Shown here: positions 44,624-53,263 of the stretch, in pieces | Layout: each line of letters starts with the position of its first letter | How positions within the stretch are numbered: position 1 is the first letter of the stretch | Assembly (NCBI GenBank): GCA_026707945.1 | Contig: JAPOVV010000045.1 | Coordinates: 62,001 to 126,000, forward strand | DNA from: Gammaproteobacteria bacterium | GTDB taxonomy: Bacteria; Pseudomonadota; Gammaproteobacteria; Pseudomonadales; Azotimanducaceae | Direction: 5' to 3' | DNA: 64,000 nt | The notes under the pieces: generated by a model | The model's input: the letters and a program-made list of their open reading frames with translations, nothing else | Database searches by the model: none | What the model was told of the DNA's origin: nothing | Made by a program: the position numbers and the translations under genes

Positions 44624-44660
44624 CGCGATCGCCATTTACGAACTCTAGATAAGTCAAAAG

Positions 44661-45500
44661 ATGCCCTCGTTAACTACTGCGCTTCTTCGTAGCTACACGG
44701 CAGTGGTCGCAGCTCGTTTTCGCTTGCTCCTGCAGTACCGCGCTGCCGCTCTCGCCGGTGTCGCGACGCAGATTTTTTGGGGCTGCATCAAGCTCATGGT
44801 GCTGGGCGCGTTTTACGCAGCCGCGGTAACGACTCCCCCGATGACGTTTACTGCAATCGTTGCTTATGTGTGGTTAGGTCAGGTCTTGATCGGTTTATTA
44901 CCCTGGAATCATGACCCGGAACTACAGGAGCTGTTCACGAGCGGTGGCGTTGCGTACGAGTTACTTCGACCATTGGACCTATATTGGTTCTGGTTTGCTC
45001 GCACACTTGCGTTTAGAACCGCACCGACTTTATTGAGGATGGTTCCGGGGATCATCTTCGCGACCTTGATTTTGCCATTGATTGGCTTACCCGAGTGGGC
45101 GTTACCGGCGCCCGCAAGCATGACACACGGCTTGATGTTCGCTTTGTCGTTTACCGTCACCGTGATGTTGTCTTGCGCGATCACGATCTTGATCACGATT
45201 TCGATGTTCTGGTTAATCGAAGCTCGTGGTCTGTCGACTTTCATGTACGGGGTCGTGCCCGTTTTCTCTGGCATGATCGTTCCGTTACCGCTATTCCCAG
45301 ATTGGATGCAGCCGTTCCTGCAGTACCAACCGTTTCGTGGATTGTGTGACGTGCCGTTTCGGATTTACTCTGGCGATATCCCCCTATCGATGGCCGGACA
45401 AGAAATTGCATTTCAATTTGTGTGGGTCGTCATCTTGATCTTGTTCGGTTACGGTCTGATCGCACGTGCGCGTGTGCGTTTGGTGGTGCAAGGCGGATGA
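44661..45500 (+). CDS. ABC-2 type permease subunit (DUF990-like)
   Basis: Membrane protein of 279 residues with about six helices. FRLLLQYRAAALAGVATQIFWG opens it, then IVAYVWLGQVLIGLLPWNHDPEL with the conserved polar loop, and ELLRPLDLYWFWFARTLAFR. It resembles PF06182-type permeases, always found as a pair. It ends in an ATGA overlap with the second permease. Substrate unknown; relatives export drugs or lipids. Confidence 0.87.
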   Translation: MPSLTTALLRSYTAVVAARFRLLLQYRAAALAGVATQIFWGCIKLMVLGAFYAAAVTTPPMTFTAIVAYVWLGQVLIGLLPWNHDPELQELFTSGGVAYELLRPLDLYWFWFARTLAFRTAPTLLRMVPGIIFATLILPLIGLPEWALPAPASMTHGLMFALSFTVTVMLSCAITILITISMFWLIEARGLSTFMYGVVPVFSGMIVPLPLFPDWMQPFLQYQPFRGLCDVPFRIYSGDIPLSMAGQEIAFQFVWVVILILFGYGLIARARVRLVVQGG

Positions 45501-46303
45501 TCGCGGCGATAAGACTCTTTGGTCGGCTGATGATGATCGCCATCCGAAGTCAGATGCAATATCGCAATGCGTTCTTATTAATGGTTTTAGGCACGTTTTT
45601 AACGAGTATGGTGCAAGCGATTGGCATCTGGGCACTATTTGACCGGTTCGGGAATCTCGGGGTGTGGTCGGTCGCCCATGTCGCCTTTCTTTATGGGACA
45701 ATCAACATTGTTTTCGCAACCGTAGACATTACGGCACGTGGATTCGACACGTTCGGTTCTTCTCTTATTCGTACTGGTCAATTCGATCGAGTCTTGGTGA
45801 GACCAGCCAGTCCCGTGATTCTCGTAGCCGCTCGTGAAGTCGCACTACATAAGTTAGGTCAATTGCTGCAGGGCATACTCGTATTGATCTATGCGTTTGT
45901 AACGCTAGACATCGATTGGACAATAGGTCGAATTGCACTGTACGTGTTCGCGGTTTCTAGCATGTACGCGTTCTTCTATGCAATTCAAATCGTACGTGCG
46001 ACGATGAGTTTTTGGACGATTGAAACCTTAGAAATACTCAATACGATCTCTCACGGGGGTATGGAAACAGCGCAGTATCCGATGTCGATTTACAAGGAAT
46101 CGTTTACGAATTTTTTCACTTATGTCGTTCCGCTTGCATGTGTTGCTTACTTTCCGATGGTGGGCGTCCTGAATATGCCTGATCCGCTTGGCAGTACACT
46201 GCTAACTCAATCACTCGCGCCGTTGGCTGGATACGTCTTCTTCGCTGTCTGCCTCTCATTCTGGATCTTCGGCATGAAGCGCTATCAATCGACCGGATCG
46301 TGA
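45497..46303 (+). CDS. ABC-2 type permease subunit (DUF990-like), second of pair
   Basis: Membrane protein of 268 residues, about six helices, paralogous in layout to the preceding permease: RSQMQYRNAFLLMVLGTFLTSM, then DITARGFDTFGSSLIRTGQFDRVLVRPASP. The frame is open to 45422 inside the previous gene, but ATG 45497 overlaps the stop as ATGA and is the natural start. The two permeases would form a heterodimeric exporter with the upstream ATPase. Confidence 0.87.
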   Translation: MIAAIRLFGRLMMIAIRSQMQYRNAFLLMVLGTFLTSMVQAIGIWALFDRFGNLGVWSVAHVAFLYGTINIVFATVDITARGFDTFGSSLIRTGQFDRVLVRPASPVILVAAREVALHKLGQLLQGILVLIYAFVTLDIDWTIGRIALYVFAVSSMYAFFYAIQIVRATMSFWTIETLEILNTISHGGMETAQYPMSIYKESFTNFFTYVVPLACVAYFPMVGVLNMPDPLGSTLLTQSLAPLAGYVFFAVCLSFWIFGMKRYQSTGS

Positions 46304-46345
46304 ATACGTACTAGCTATCTCAACAGATGTAAGAGGACCACGTTG

Positions 46346-47290
46346 ATGCTTCCTAAAGAGACAGATTTCGATCACCTAAGGTTTGATCCGACACAAGGCG
46401 TTGTTATCCGCGATCCTCCTGGACAGGGGTATGGCTACTGGGCGGGTGGGCATAAGGTCTCATTTGATGAACGTACAAACCAGTTTGTACTTTTCTATCG
46501 AGAACGAACGCCATTAGAAAAGGGGCGAGGCGCGCGCTGTGCGCTTGCTACGAGTTCCAACGGTATCGAATTCGCGGATGTATGGTCCGCAACCAAAGAG
46601 GAATTCGCGGCATCGTCAATCGAGGTAGGACATTGCGTACGAGGATTAGATGGCCGCTGGAAGTTCTATGTCTCATACGAAGTTGAAGGTGCGAGGTATT
46701 GGCGCGTTGATTTGCTCGAAGGAGACGAACTAAATTCGATTCAAGCGCAAGCCAGACGTACCGTCTTTCAACCGCAGGCGTTTGGCCAAGGCTCACTTAA
46801 AGATCCGGTCGTATATGTACGCGATGGGTGCTACTCCGTTTTTCTCGCGGGGGCAAGCACCAATGCGCCGCGTAGAGACGGCGATATTTTCCACGTAGGC
46901 GGCGGCGACGCGACTTTCTTAGCAACGTCGACTGACGGTAAGTACTTCACGTCAATTCGTCGCGTCTTCGAGCCACCGAATAGCGATACGTGGCATGGTC
47001 GCAGGGCGAGAATCAACTCGATCATCAAAGAGAACGACGGGTGGCTCGCGTTCTACGATGGCGGTCGAAATTTCTACGACACGTACGAAGAGTGGTGTGG
47101 ACTTGCGTGGAGTGCGGATGGGATCAAGTACGAACGGTTGGACCAAGTACAACCGTGGATTCAATCGCCTTTCGGTTGTGTTCGTTACGTCTATGCTCAC
47201 GATGCGGGCGAGCAAGTGTTCTTCTACTACGAATATACGCGTGAGGATGGATCACATGATCTACGCGTAAGTGTCGTTAAGCGTCGCTAG
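46346..47290 (+). CDS. Predicted five-bladed beta-propeller protein (glycosidase-like)
   Basis: Protein of 314 residues without a signal peptide. Repeated blade patterns are visible: GGHKVSFDERTNQFVLFYRE, ALATSSNGIEFADVW, GRWKFYVSYEVEGARYWRVD, LKDPVVYVRDGCYSVFLAG, FLATSTDGKYFTSI, NDGWLAFYDGGRNF and GLAWSADGIKYERLD. The KDPVVYVRDG and SSNG/STDG motifs recall GH43/GH32/GH130-type propellers, with acidic residues suitable for sugar binding, but catalytic assignments are not secure. ATG 46346 follows AGAGGA; TTG 46343 is an alternative. The stop shares CTAG with the convergent dihydroorotase. Confidence 0.7.
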   Translation: MLPKETDFDHLRFDPTQGVVIRDPPGQGYGYWAGGHKVSFDERTNQFVLFYRERTPLEKGRGARCALATSSNGIEFADVWSATKEEFAASSIEVGHCVRGLDGRWKFYVSYEVEGARYWRVDLLEGDELNSIQAQARRTVFQPQAFGQGSLKDPVVYVRDGCYSVFLAGASTNAPRRDGDIFHVGGGDATFLATSTDGKYFTSIRRVFEPPNSDTWHGRRARINSIIKENDGWLAFYDGGRNFYDTYEEWCGLAWSADGIKYERLDQVQPWIQSPFGCVRYVYAHDAGEQVFFYYEYTREDGSHDLRVSVVKRR

Positions 47291-48621
47291 TTTGATCGAT
47301 CGTACGTCAGCGCTTGACCCTGTGGCGCGTCGATGATGTCAGTGGCGTCGTACACCAACGTTCCGTTCACAAACGTATGAGTAATTCTGGAAGCAAAAGT
47401 GATTCCGCCGAACGGCGACCATCCGCACTTCGCAAAGATCGGTTCATCATCGATGGACGTGCTTTGAGCGCTGTCGATGACCGCGATGTCCGCGAAGTAA
47501 CCCTCGCGTAGATAGCCACGGCTTGACACGTCATATAGCTGGGCGGGTGCGTGTGACGTTTTGCGTACCAACGTGGTTACATCAAAGATACCTTCGATGA
47601 CATGCTCGAATAACGCGAGTAAGGCGTGTTGCACCAAGGGTAGTCCAGCAGGAGCTAACGCGAAAGGTTGCTGCTTTTCGGCCATCGTGTGCGGCGCGTG
47701 ATCCGTCGCGATGACATCAATGCGATCCTCGAGCAGCGCTTTGCGTAACGCGAGCTGATCGGCACGTCGTTTGATCGCAGGATTGCACTTGATCAATGAC
47801 CCCTTGGACTCGTACCACGCATCATTGAAGTACAAGTGATGGACACATACCTCTGCCGTAATACGTTTAGACTCGATCGGACCGGTTTCGAATAAGACCA
47901 TCTCGTCAGCGGTGGTGAGATGCAATATATGCAGTTTCGATCCATGTTCCTTTGCTAGCGAAACGGCTAGCTCGGAGGACTTAAAGCAAGCTTCCCGGGA
48001 GCGAATGAGCGGATGCTGGCTTGGCGGCATGTCCTCGCCGAATTCGGACAACGCGGCGCGCTCATTCTCAACGATCGTAGGCGTGTGCTCACAGTGCGTG
48101 GCGATAAGAATCGGGCAGGACGCAAAAATGCCGTGCAACGTTTCTTCGTTGTCGACGAGCATGTTGCCGGTCGAAGCGCCCATGAACACCTTAACCCCAC
48201 AAGCGAGGTTTGGATCGACCGACTTAATCGCCTCAAGATTGTCGTTCGTTGCGCCTAGGTAAAAGCCGTAGTTAGCGTGTGAAACATCCTGCGCCCTCGC
48301 GATTTTTGCGCGTAATCTGTCTTCGTTGATTGTTTGCGGAACGCAGTTGGGCATTTCCATATAACTGGTGATCCCGCCCGCGACTGCGGCTCGCGATTCC
48401 GTAGCGATTTCACCTTTATGCTCAAAACCTGGCTCACGGAAATGAACCTGATCATCGATCATGCCTGGAATAACCCACGCGCCGTTGACATCAATTTCAA
48501 TCTGACCAGAAGCGGTGCCTCCGACTTGAGAGATTCGTTCTCCGTCCATTGCCAGGTCACCTTCAAGCGTGCGACCTTCATTGACGAGAGTGCCGTTTTT
48601 TAAGACTACGGAGTGCGGCAA
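47287..48621 (-). CDS. Dihydroorotase-type amidohydrolase, DDQVH variant
   Basis: Amidohydrolase of 444 residues with class I dihydroorotase features: PGMIDDQVHFREPGFEHKG (about 51-69), the carbamylated-Lys segment GVKVFMGAST (about 147), ATHCEH, HILHLTT and the catalytic Asp in ATDHAPHT (about 300). In most class I enzymes the first zinc motif is DxHxH; here it is DDQVH, so one His is Gln. This variant occurs in a recognised subgroup of bacterial dihydroorotases. Pyrimidine synthesis is likely, though another cyclic-amide substrate is possible. TTG start; divergent from the selenoprotein by 70 bp. Confidence 0.88.
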   Translation of the reverse strand: MPHSVVLKNGTLVNEGRTLEGDLAMDGERISQVGGTASGQIEIDVNGAWVIPGMIDDQVHFREPGFEHKGEIATESRAAVAGGITSYMEMPNCVPQTINEDRLRAKIARAQDVSHANYGFYLGATNDNLEAIKSVDPNLACGVKVFMGASTGNMLVDNEETLHGIFASCPILIATHCEHTPTIVENERAALSEFGEDMPPSQHPLIRSREACFKSSELAVSLAKEHGSKLHILHLTTADEMVLFETGPIESKRITAEVCVHHLYFNDAWYESKGSLIKCNPAIKRRADQLALRKALLEDRIDVIATDHAPHTMAEKQQPFALAPAGLPLVQHALLALFEHVIEGIFDVTTLVRKTSHAPAQLYDVSSRGYLREGYFADIAVIDSAQSTSIDDEPIFAKCGWSPFGGITFASRITHTFVNGTLVYDATDIIDAPQGQALTYDRSN

Positions 48622-48691
48622 GAATTAATCCTTGTATCTACGGCTTAGCAACCAGTGACGTCGGCACAATGAAATGCGCTGATTCGACCCT

Positions 48692-49573
48692 ATGTATGAT
48701 ATTTCGATGCATAAAGCCCAACCAGTTCAATACATGGAACGCACGCGTCTCTATTACGAGGCGCAAGGATTCGAGCGCGCTTATCAATGGGCGCAGCACG
48801 ATGAAGTGCCGTTCACCCCGCTCAACAAACCACTGAAAGAGTCGCGGGTTGCAATCGTCACAACGGGTGCGCGGTATGACAGATTACTTACGGATCCACG
48901 TTTCGTTGACTCCGGGGACATCAGTGAATTGCCCTCGCATTTGTTCGCTCGCGATCTCGCGTGGGATAAAGAAGCGACACACCTCAACGACTTGGGGTCA
49001 TACCTGCCTGTGCGAGTTCTGCAAAAGTTAGCAGCAGATGGGCACATCCATAGTGTCACGCCACGTTTTCATTGCCTCCCAACTGAGTACAGTCAACGTC
49101 GTACACGCGAAACGGACGCGCCCGAGATTCTCGAACGCTGTCAGGAGGATCGAGCAGATCTCGCTTTGCTGGTGCCGTTGTGACCGGTTTGCCATCAGTC
49201 CGTTGGACTGACAGCACGTCATCTTGAAGCCAATGGTATTCCGACCGTGGTACTTGGGTCGGCGACCGACATCATCGAACACTGTGGTGTTCCGCGTTTT
49301 TATTTCGTCGACTTTCCATTGGGAAACCCTTGTGGGAAGCCGTACGATTTAGAGATGCAGCGAAACATTGTGGGAGCTGCCTTAGATCTGTTAGAAACGG
49401 CCTCGCGACCGCGAACGGTGGTTAAGGACCCCAATAATTGGGGAAGCGACGAATGGCGGCAACGCTACATGGAGATCAAGCCGGAAGATCGTGAGCGAAT
49501 GCTGCAGCAAGGTGAGGAGCGACGTCGTAAGCGCCAACACTTGCGAGAGATCGGTCACACGCGTCAAGATTAG
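48692..49573 (+). CDS. GrdB-family selenoprotein (in-frame TGA read as selenocysteine)
   Basis: I read this as one gene of 293 codons interrupted by TGA at 49181-49183 (codon 164). Both halves are in the same frame. The junction reads LALLVPL-U-PVCHQSVGL, a U-x-x-C redox motif. The following ARHLEANGIPTVVLGSATDI and VPRFYFVDFPLGNPCGKP match the C-terminal part of glycine/sarcosine/betaine reductase selenoprotein B, including the PLGNP element after the second strand. The N-terminal half has YMERTRLYYEAQGFERAYQW and KPLKESRVAIVTTGARYD. A hairpin suited as SECIS follows the TGA. The length is shorter than clostridial GrdB. Catalysed reaction unknown; a thiol/selenol reductase role is inferred. 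A second possible start is ATG 48707. Confidence 0.88.
49181..49213 (+). promoter_or_regulatory. Bacterial SECIS element downstream of the Sec TGA
   Basis: Perfect 7-bp stem TCAGTCC (49195-49201) with GGACTGA (49205-49211) and a three-base loop GTT. The loop starts with G, and 18 bases separate the TGA from that G, inside the usual range for bacterial SECIS elements bound by SelB. The stem is also coding (HQSVGLT). Confidence 0.82.
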
Positions 49574-49623
49574 TTTGCCGCGTATTGCGTGGCTTTAAAG
49601 CAGCACGAGTAGGTCGATGAACG

Positions 49624-51078
49624 ATGTCGCTTGAGTTTGCGATTGAACTCATCAAATCGACGTTACCTAGGGAATGCGTACTCACTGACGCCACAGCGAC
49701 TGCACCGTTCGAAACGGACGGACTGACCGCATACCGTCAACGACCCCCGGTCGTCACGTTGCCGCGTGATACGAACGAAGTTCGCCAAATCTTGCGGATC
49801 TGCCACGAAACCGGCGTCCCGGTCGTAACGAGAGGCGCAGGAACGGGGTTATCAGGTGGTGCACTGCCTCTAAAAAACGGCGTACTGCTTGTTCTCACAA
49901 AGATGAACCGTATTCTGGAAATCGATGAGGTGGGTTGTACAGCGACGGTTCAACCAGGTGTCACCAATCTTTCGATTTCGCAAGCGGTTGAGGACAAGGG
50001 ACTCTACTACGCGCCAGATCCGTCATCACAAATTGCATGCAGCATCGGCGGAAACGTTGCAGAAAACGCAGGTGGTGTGCATTGCTTGAAGTATGGACTG
50101 ACGCTTCATAACGTGCTGGGCTTAAAAGTGCAGACGATTGAAGGGGACGAGCTCGAGTTAGGCGGAAATGGCTACGAAAGCTCGGGCGTCGAGCTAACTC
50201 CTCTATTCGTTGGTTCTGAAGGCATGTTGGGGGTTGTTACGGAGATAACCGTCAAGTTGCTTCCGACACCGCCGAGTAAAGAAGTACTGCTCGGCGCCTT
50301 CAATGACGTGGAATCTGCTGGTGAGTGCGTGGCTGCGATCATCGCACGAGGCGTCGTTCCCGCTGGACTCGAGATGATGGACGCACTAGCGATTCAAGCA
50401 GCGGAGGATTTTGTCCACGCGGGCTATCCCCGTGACGCAGCAACGATTCTCTTGTGCGAAGTCGATGGCACGAGCGAGCAGGTACGTAGTGAAGCGACAC
50501 TAATACGCCAGCTGATGGAAGCGCATGGAGCAGTCAATATCCGTAGCGCATCAGAACCAGCGGAACGCGACCTTCTATGGCAAGGTCGCAAAGCGGCGTT
50601 CCCCGCAGTAGGTCGGATTTCACCGGATTACTACTGCATGGATGGCACGATTCCGCGACGACATCTAGGCAAGATTCTGTCAGCTATTTCGACATTGGCG
50701 ACTAAACACGAACTGCGTGTCGCGAATGTGTTCCATGCGGGAGACGGAAATCTGCACCCGCTGATTCTTTACGACGCGAGCGACGATGAGCAACTTCATC
50801 GCGCAGAACGCCTTGGCGTCGAGATCCTTGAACTTTGCGTAGAAGTTGGTGGGACCGTAACTGGCGAACATGGCGTTGGTGTCGAGAAGCTGGACCCGAT
50901 GTGTTCTCAGTTTTCAACGCCTGAACTTGAGCAGTTCTTCCGACTTAAGGAAGTGTTCGATGCTAGTGGGCTAATGAATCCGGGGAAAGCGATACCAACG
51001 CTTGCGCATTGTTCCGAGATTAAAGGCATGCACGTCCACGGTGGCAAACTTCCATTTCCGGAACTCGATCGGTTTTGA
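49624..51078 (+). CDS. glcD: Glycolate oxidase subunit GlcD
   Basis: FAD-linked oxidase of 484 residues (E. coli GlcD 499). The PCMH FAD-binding domain is at about 35-215: PVVTRGAGTGLSGGALPLKNGVLLVL, ATVQPGVTNL, YYAPDPSSQIACSIGGNVAENAGG, LFVGSEGMLGVVTEI. The C-terminal substrate domain ends NVFHAGDGNLHPLILYD and GTVTGEHGVGVEK. It oxidises glycolate to glyoxylate with GlcE and GlcF, donating electrons to the respiratory chain. ATG start 50 bp after the selenoprotein; its stop overlaps glcE as TTGA. Confidence 0.95.
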   Translation: MSLEFAIELIKSTLPRECVLTDATATAPFETDGLTAYRQRPPVVTLPRDTNEVRQILRICHETGVPVVTRGAGTGLSGGALPLKNGVLLVLTKMNRILEIDEVGCTATVQPGVTNLSISQAVEDKGLYYAPDPSSQIACSIGGNVAENAGGVHCLKYGLTLHNVLGLKVQTIEGDELELGGNGYESSGVELTPLFVGSEGMLGVVTEITVKLLPTPPSKEVLLGAFNDVESAGECVAAIIARGVVPAGLEMMDALAIQAAEDFVHAGYPRDAATILLCEVDGTSEQVRSEATLIRQLMEAHGAVNIRSASEPAERDLLWQGRKAAFPAVGRISPDYYCMDGTIPRRHLGKILSAISTLATKHELRVANVFHAGDGNLHPLILYDASDDEQLHRAERLGVEILELCVEVGGTVTGEHGVGVEKLDPMCSQFSTPELEQFFRLKEVFDASGLMNPGKAIPTLAHCSEIKGMHVHGGKLPFPELDRF

Positions 51079-52100
51079 CGCAATCTACCGACGACTCAGT
51101 GCGACTGATTGATTCAGTCAATCATGCCGTTGCGCACAAAAAACAACTGTCCATCATGGGGCATGGTTCGAAGACCTACTATGCACGGTCGACCGAAGGG
51201 GATGCACTACAGTCTGCTGATCACGTAGGCGTTATTGAATATCAACCGGAAGAGTTGGTTATTTCGGTACGAGCGGGTACGTCTTTGCGAGATATTGAAG
51301 AAACGCTCGATCAGCATAACCAAATGCTCGCGTGTGATCCACCGCAGTTTTTGGGTAGGGGCACGATTGGTGGAGCGGTTGCCGCCGGTCTGTGCGGACC
51401 TGGTAGACCATGGTACGGCAATCTTCGCGATGCGGTGCTTGGCGTCGAAATAGTTAATGGACTCGGCGAACGATTAAGGTTCGGCGGCTCAGTCATGAAA
51501 AACGTCGCTGGGTTTGACGTATCACGCCTGATGGTTGGGTCGCTTGGGGTATTTGGATTGATTCTGAGCGTCAATTTGCGTGTGCATCCCAAACCTGAAA
51601 CCGAGTGTACGATCGCGCTCGATATGGACTGGAATGATGCGTGGCAAGTCTTAGGTCGAACGATTGCTAAACCTTCAGCCGTTACGGCTACGTGCTATTT
51701 ATCGGGTACGCTCTTCCTTCGACTGAGCGGTAATCGTGTAAGCGTTAAGGCAGCTTGTGCAAGTTTTCCGGGCGCGAAAGAGATGGAGAACGACCTATGG
51801 GTGCAGCTGCGCGATCACAAGCATCCGTTCTTCCTTGAACGCGAGGAGCTGAGACGAACATGGCTCGCTCGTGGTCGCCAAGTGCAGATTTCGGCAGATG
51901 AGCCCTCCCTTATTGAGTGGGCTGGCGCTCAGGTTTGGGCTCACGGGACGGGTGGAACGTCGCCTACGATCGACGAGAGTGATTGCAGTGAACCATTTGA
52001 TCGATCACGCGTAAGTCCAAATGAGGAAACGAAATACGTAAAGCGATTAAGGCGCGCTTTTGATCCTGCTTTACTCTTTAACAGTGATATACGTCTCTAA
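51075..52100 (+). CDS. glcE: Glycolate oxidase FAD-binding subunit GlcE
   Basis: Second FAD-binding subunit, 341 residues (E. coli 350). HKKQLSIMGHGSKTYY, VISVRAGTSLRDIEETL, DPPQFLGRGTIGGAVAAGLCG and VMKNVAGFDVSRLMVGSLG are the GlcE hallmarks. TTG start in a TTGA overlap with glcD; glcF begins 2 bp after its stop. All three genes should be cotranscribed. Confidence 0.94.
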   Translation: MTQSTDDSVRLIDSVNHAVAHKKQLSIMGHGSKTYYARSTEGDALQSADHVGVIEYQPEELVISVRAGTSLRDIEETLDQHNQMLACDPPQFLGRGTIGGAVAAGLCGPGRPWYGNLRDAVLGVEIVNGLGERLRFGGSVMKNVAGFDVSRLMVGSLGVFGLILSVNLRVHPKPETECTIALDMDWNDAWQVLGRTIAKPSAVTATCYLSGTLFLRLSGNRVSVKAACASFPGAKEMENDLWVQLRDHKHPFFLEREELRRTWLARGRQVQISADEPSLIEWAGAQVWAHGTGGTSPTIDESDCSEPFDRSRVSPNEETKYVKRLRRAFDPALLFNSDIRL

Positions 52101-52102
52101 CA

Positions 52103-53263
52103 ATGCGGGTTGAACTTGCGCAAGACCTCATCGCGACTGAAGATGGTCGACGAGCAGAGGAAATTCTGCGCAAATGTGTCCATTGTGGATTCTGCAACGC
52201 AACCTGTCCGACATACAACCTTCTCGGCGATGAACTCGACGGTCCTCGAGGGCGAATCTATTTGATCAAAGGAATGTTCGAGTCGGACGAGGTTGATGAG
52301 AACGCACGGTTACATCTGGATCGGTGCCTAACGTGCCGGAACTGTGAGACCACTTGTCCTTCGGGGGTTGAATACGGCGAGCTCTTAGAACTAGGGCGAA
52401 ACTACATCCAAAAAAGTTCCCCAATTTCGTCGTTACTTGAACGTCTCCTGCTGTGGATCGTTCCTTTCCATCGTCGTCTTCGATTCATGGTGAGACTTGG
52501 GTTCTTGGTTCGGTGGTTGGTACCGGCACCTTTGAAGCGCATGCTTCAGCCAGTTCGGTCAATTCGAATCGAGCAGGACGGTACAGATGCTTCGGTCACG
52601 TTATTGCAAGGCTGTGCTCAACGTGCGATGACGCCGGAAGTCAATCAACACATCGTAGCCTTATTGCAAGAGCGAAATGTTCGGGTGAACCTACGATCGT
52701 CCGAACAATGTTGCGGTGGATTGCATTTACATCTAGGTCGTCACGATCAAGCCATGCGGCATATGACAGCAAACGTTAAGACGCTGTATGCGGAGTCAAC
52801 TAAGACCTACCTCTCGTCGGCGTCAGGCTGCGGCGTAACGGTTAAGGACTATGGTCGGCTACTTGGCACACCAGAAGCGATCGAACTAGCTGCGCGTACG
52901 CGAGACATCTCAGAGTATTTACAGGAATACTCTTTTCAGCGCCACCCGAATATTCAGCGTGTAGCTTTACACATACCTTGCACTCTTCAACACGGTCAAC
53001 GGATTCAAGGACTAATTGAGCAGATTCTCGAACGTACAGGATACGAGCTTGTAAAAGTACGTGACGCTCACCTATGCTGTGGCTCGGCTGGGTCATACTC
53101 GTTGTTACAACCCGAACTGTCCGAGCAGTTGTTAGATCGGAAGCTAGCCTGTCTAGAAGAACATACGCCGGACGTGATCGCCACAGCGAATGTAGGATGT
53201 CATCTTCATCTCAGATCCGGCGCAAATACGCGCGTTGTGCATTGGGTAACGCTCTTGCGCTAG
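52103..53263 (+). CDS. glcF: Glycolate oxidase iron-sulfur subunit GlcF
   Basis: Iron-sulfur subunit of 386 residues (E. coli 407). Two [4Fe-4S] motifs at the N-terminus: CVHCGFCNATCP (about 26-37) and CLTCRNCETTCP (about 76-87). Two CCG-type domains (SEQCCGGLHLHLG near 200; HLCCGSAGSYS near 325) bind a further cluster or heterodisulfide-type site. It relays electrons from GlcD to quinone. Stop shares CTAG with the convergent dsbA-like gene. Confidence 0.95.
   Translation: MRVELAQDLIATEDGRRAEEILRKCVHCGFCNATCPTYNLLGDELDGPRGRIYLIKGMFESDEVDENARLHLDRCLTCRNCETTCPSGVEYGELLELGRNYIQKSSPISSLLERLLLWIVPFHRRLRFMVRLGFLVRWLVPAPLKRMLQPVRSIRIEQDGTDASVTLLQGCAQRAMTPEVNQHIVALLQERNVRVNLRSSEQCCGGLHLHLGRHDQAMRHMTANVKTLYAESTKTYLSSASGCGVTVKDYGRLLGTPEAIELAARTRDISEYLQEYSFQRHPNIQRVALHIPCTLQHGQRIQGLIEQILERTGYELVKVRDAHLCCGSAGSYSLLQPELSEQLLDRKLACLEEHTPDVIATANVGCHLHLRSGANTRVVHWVTLLR

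Noticed and set aside
49184-49573. Reading the 3' half of the selenoprotein as a separate gene starting at GTG 49247
   Set aside because: The conserved strand PVCHQSVGLTARHLEANGIP lies 5' of that GTG and in frame with the upstream gene, with only TGA between. A frameshift is excluded because both halves are in one frame.
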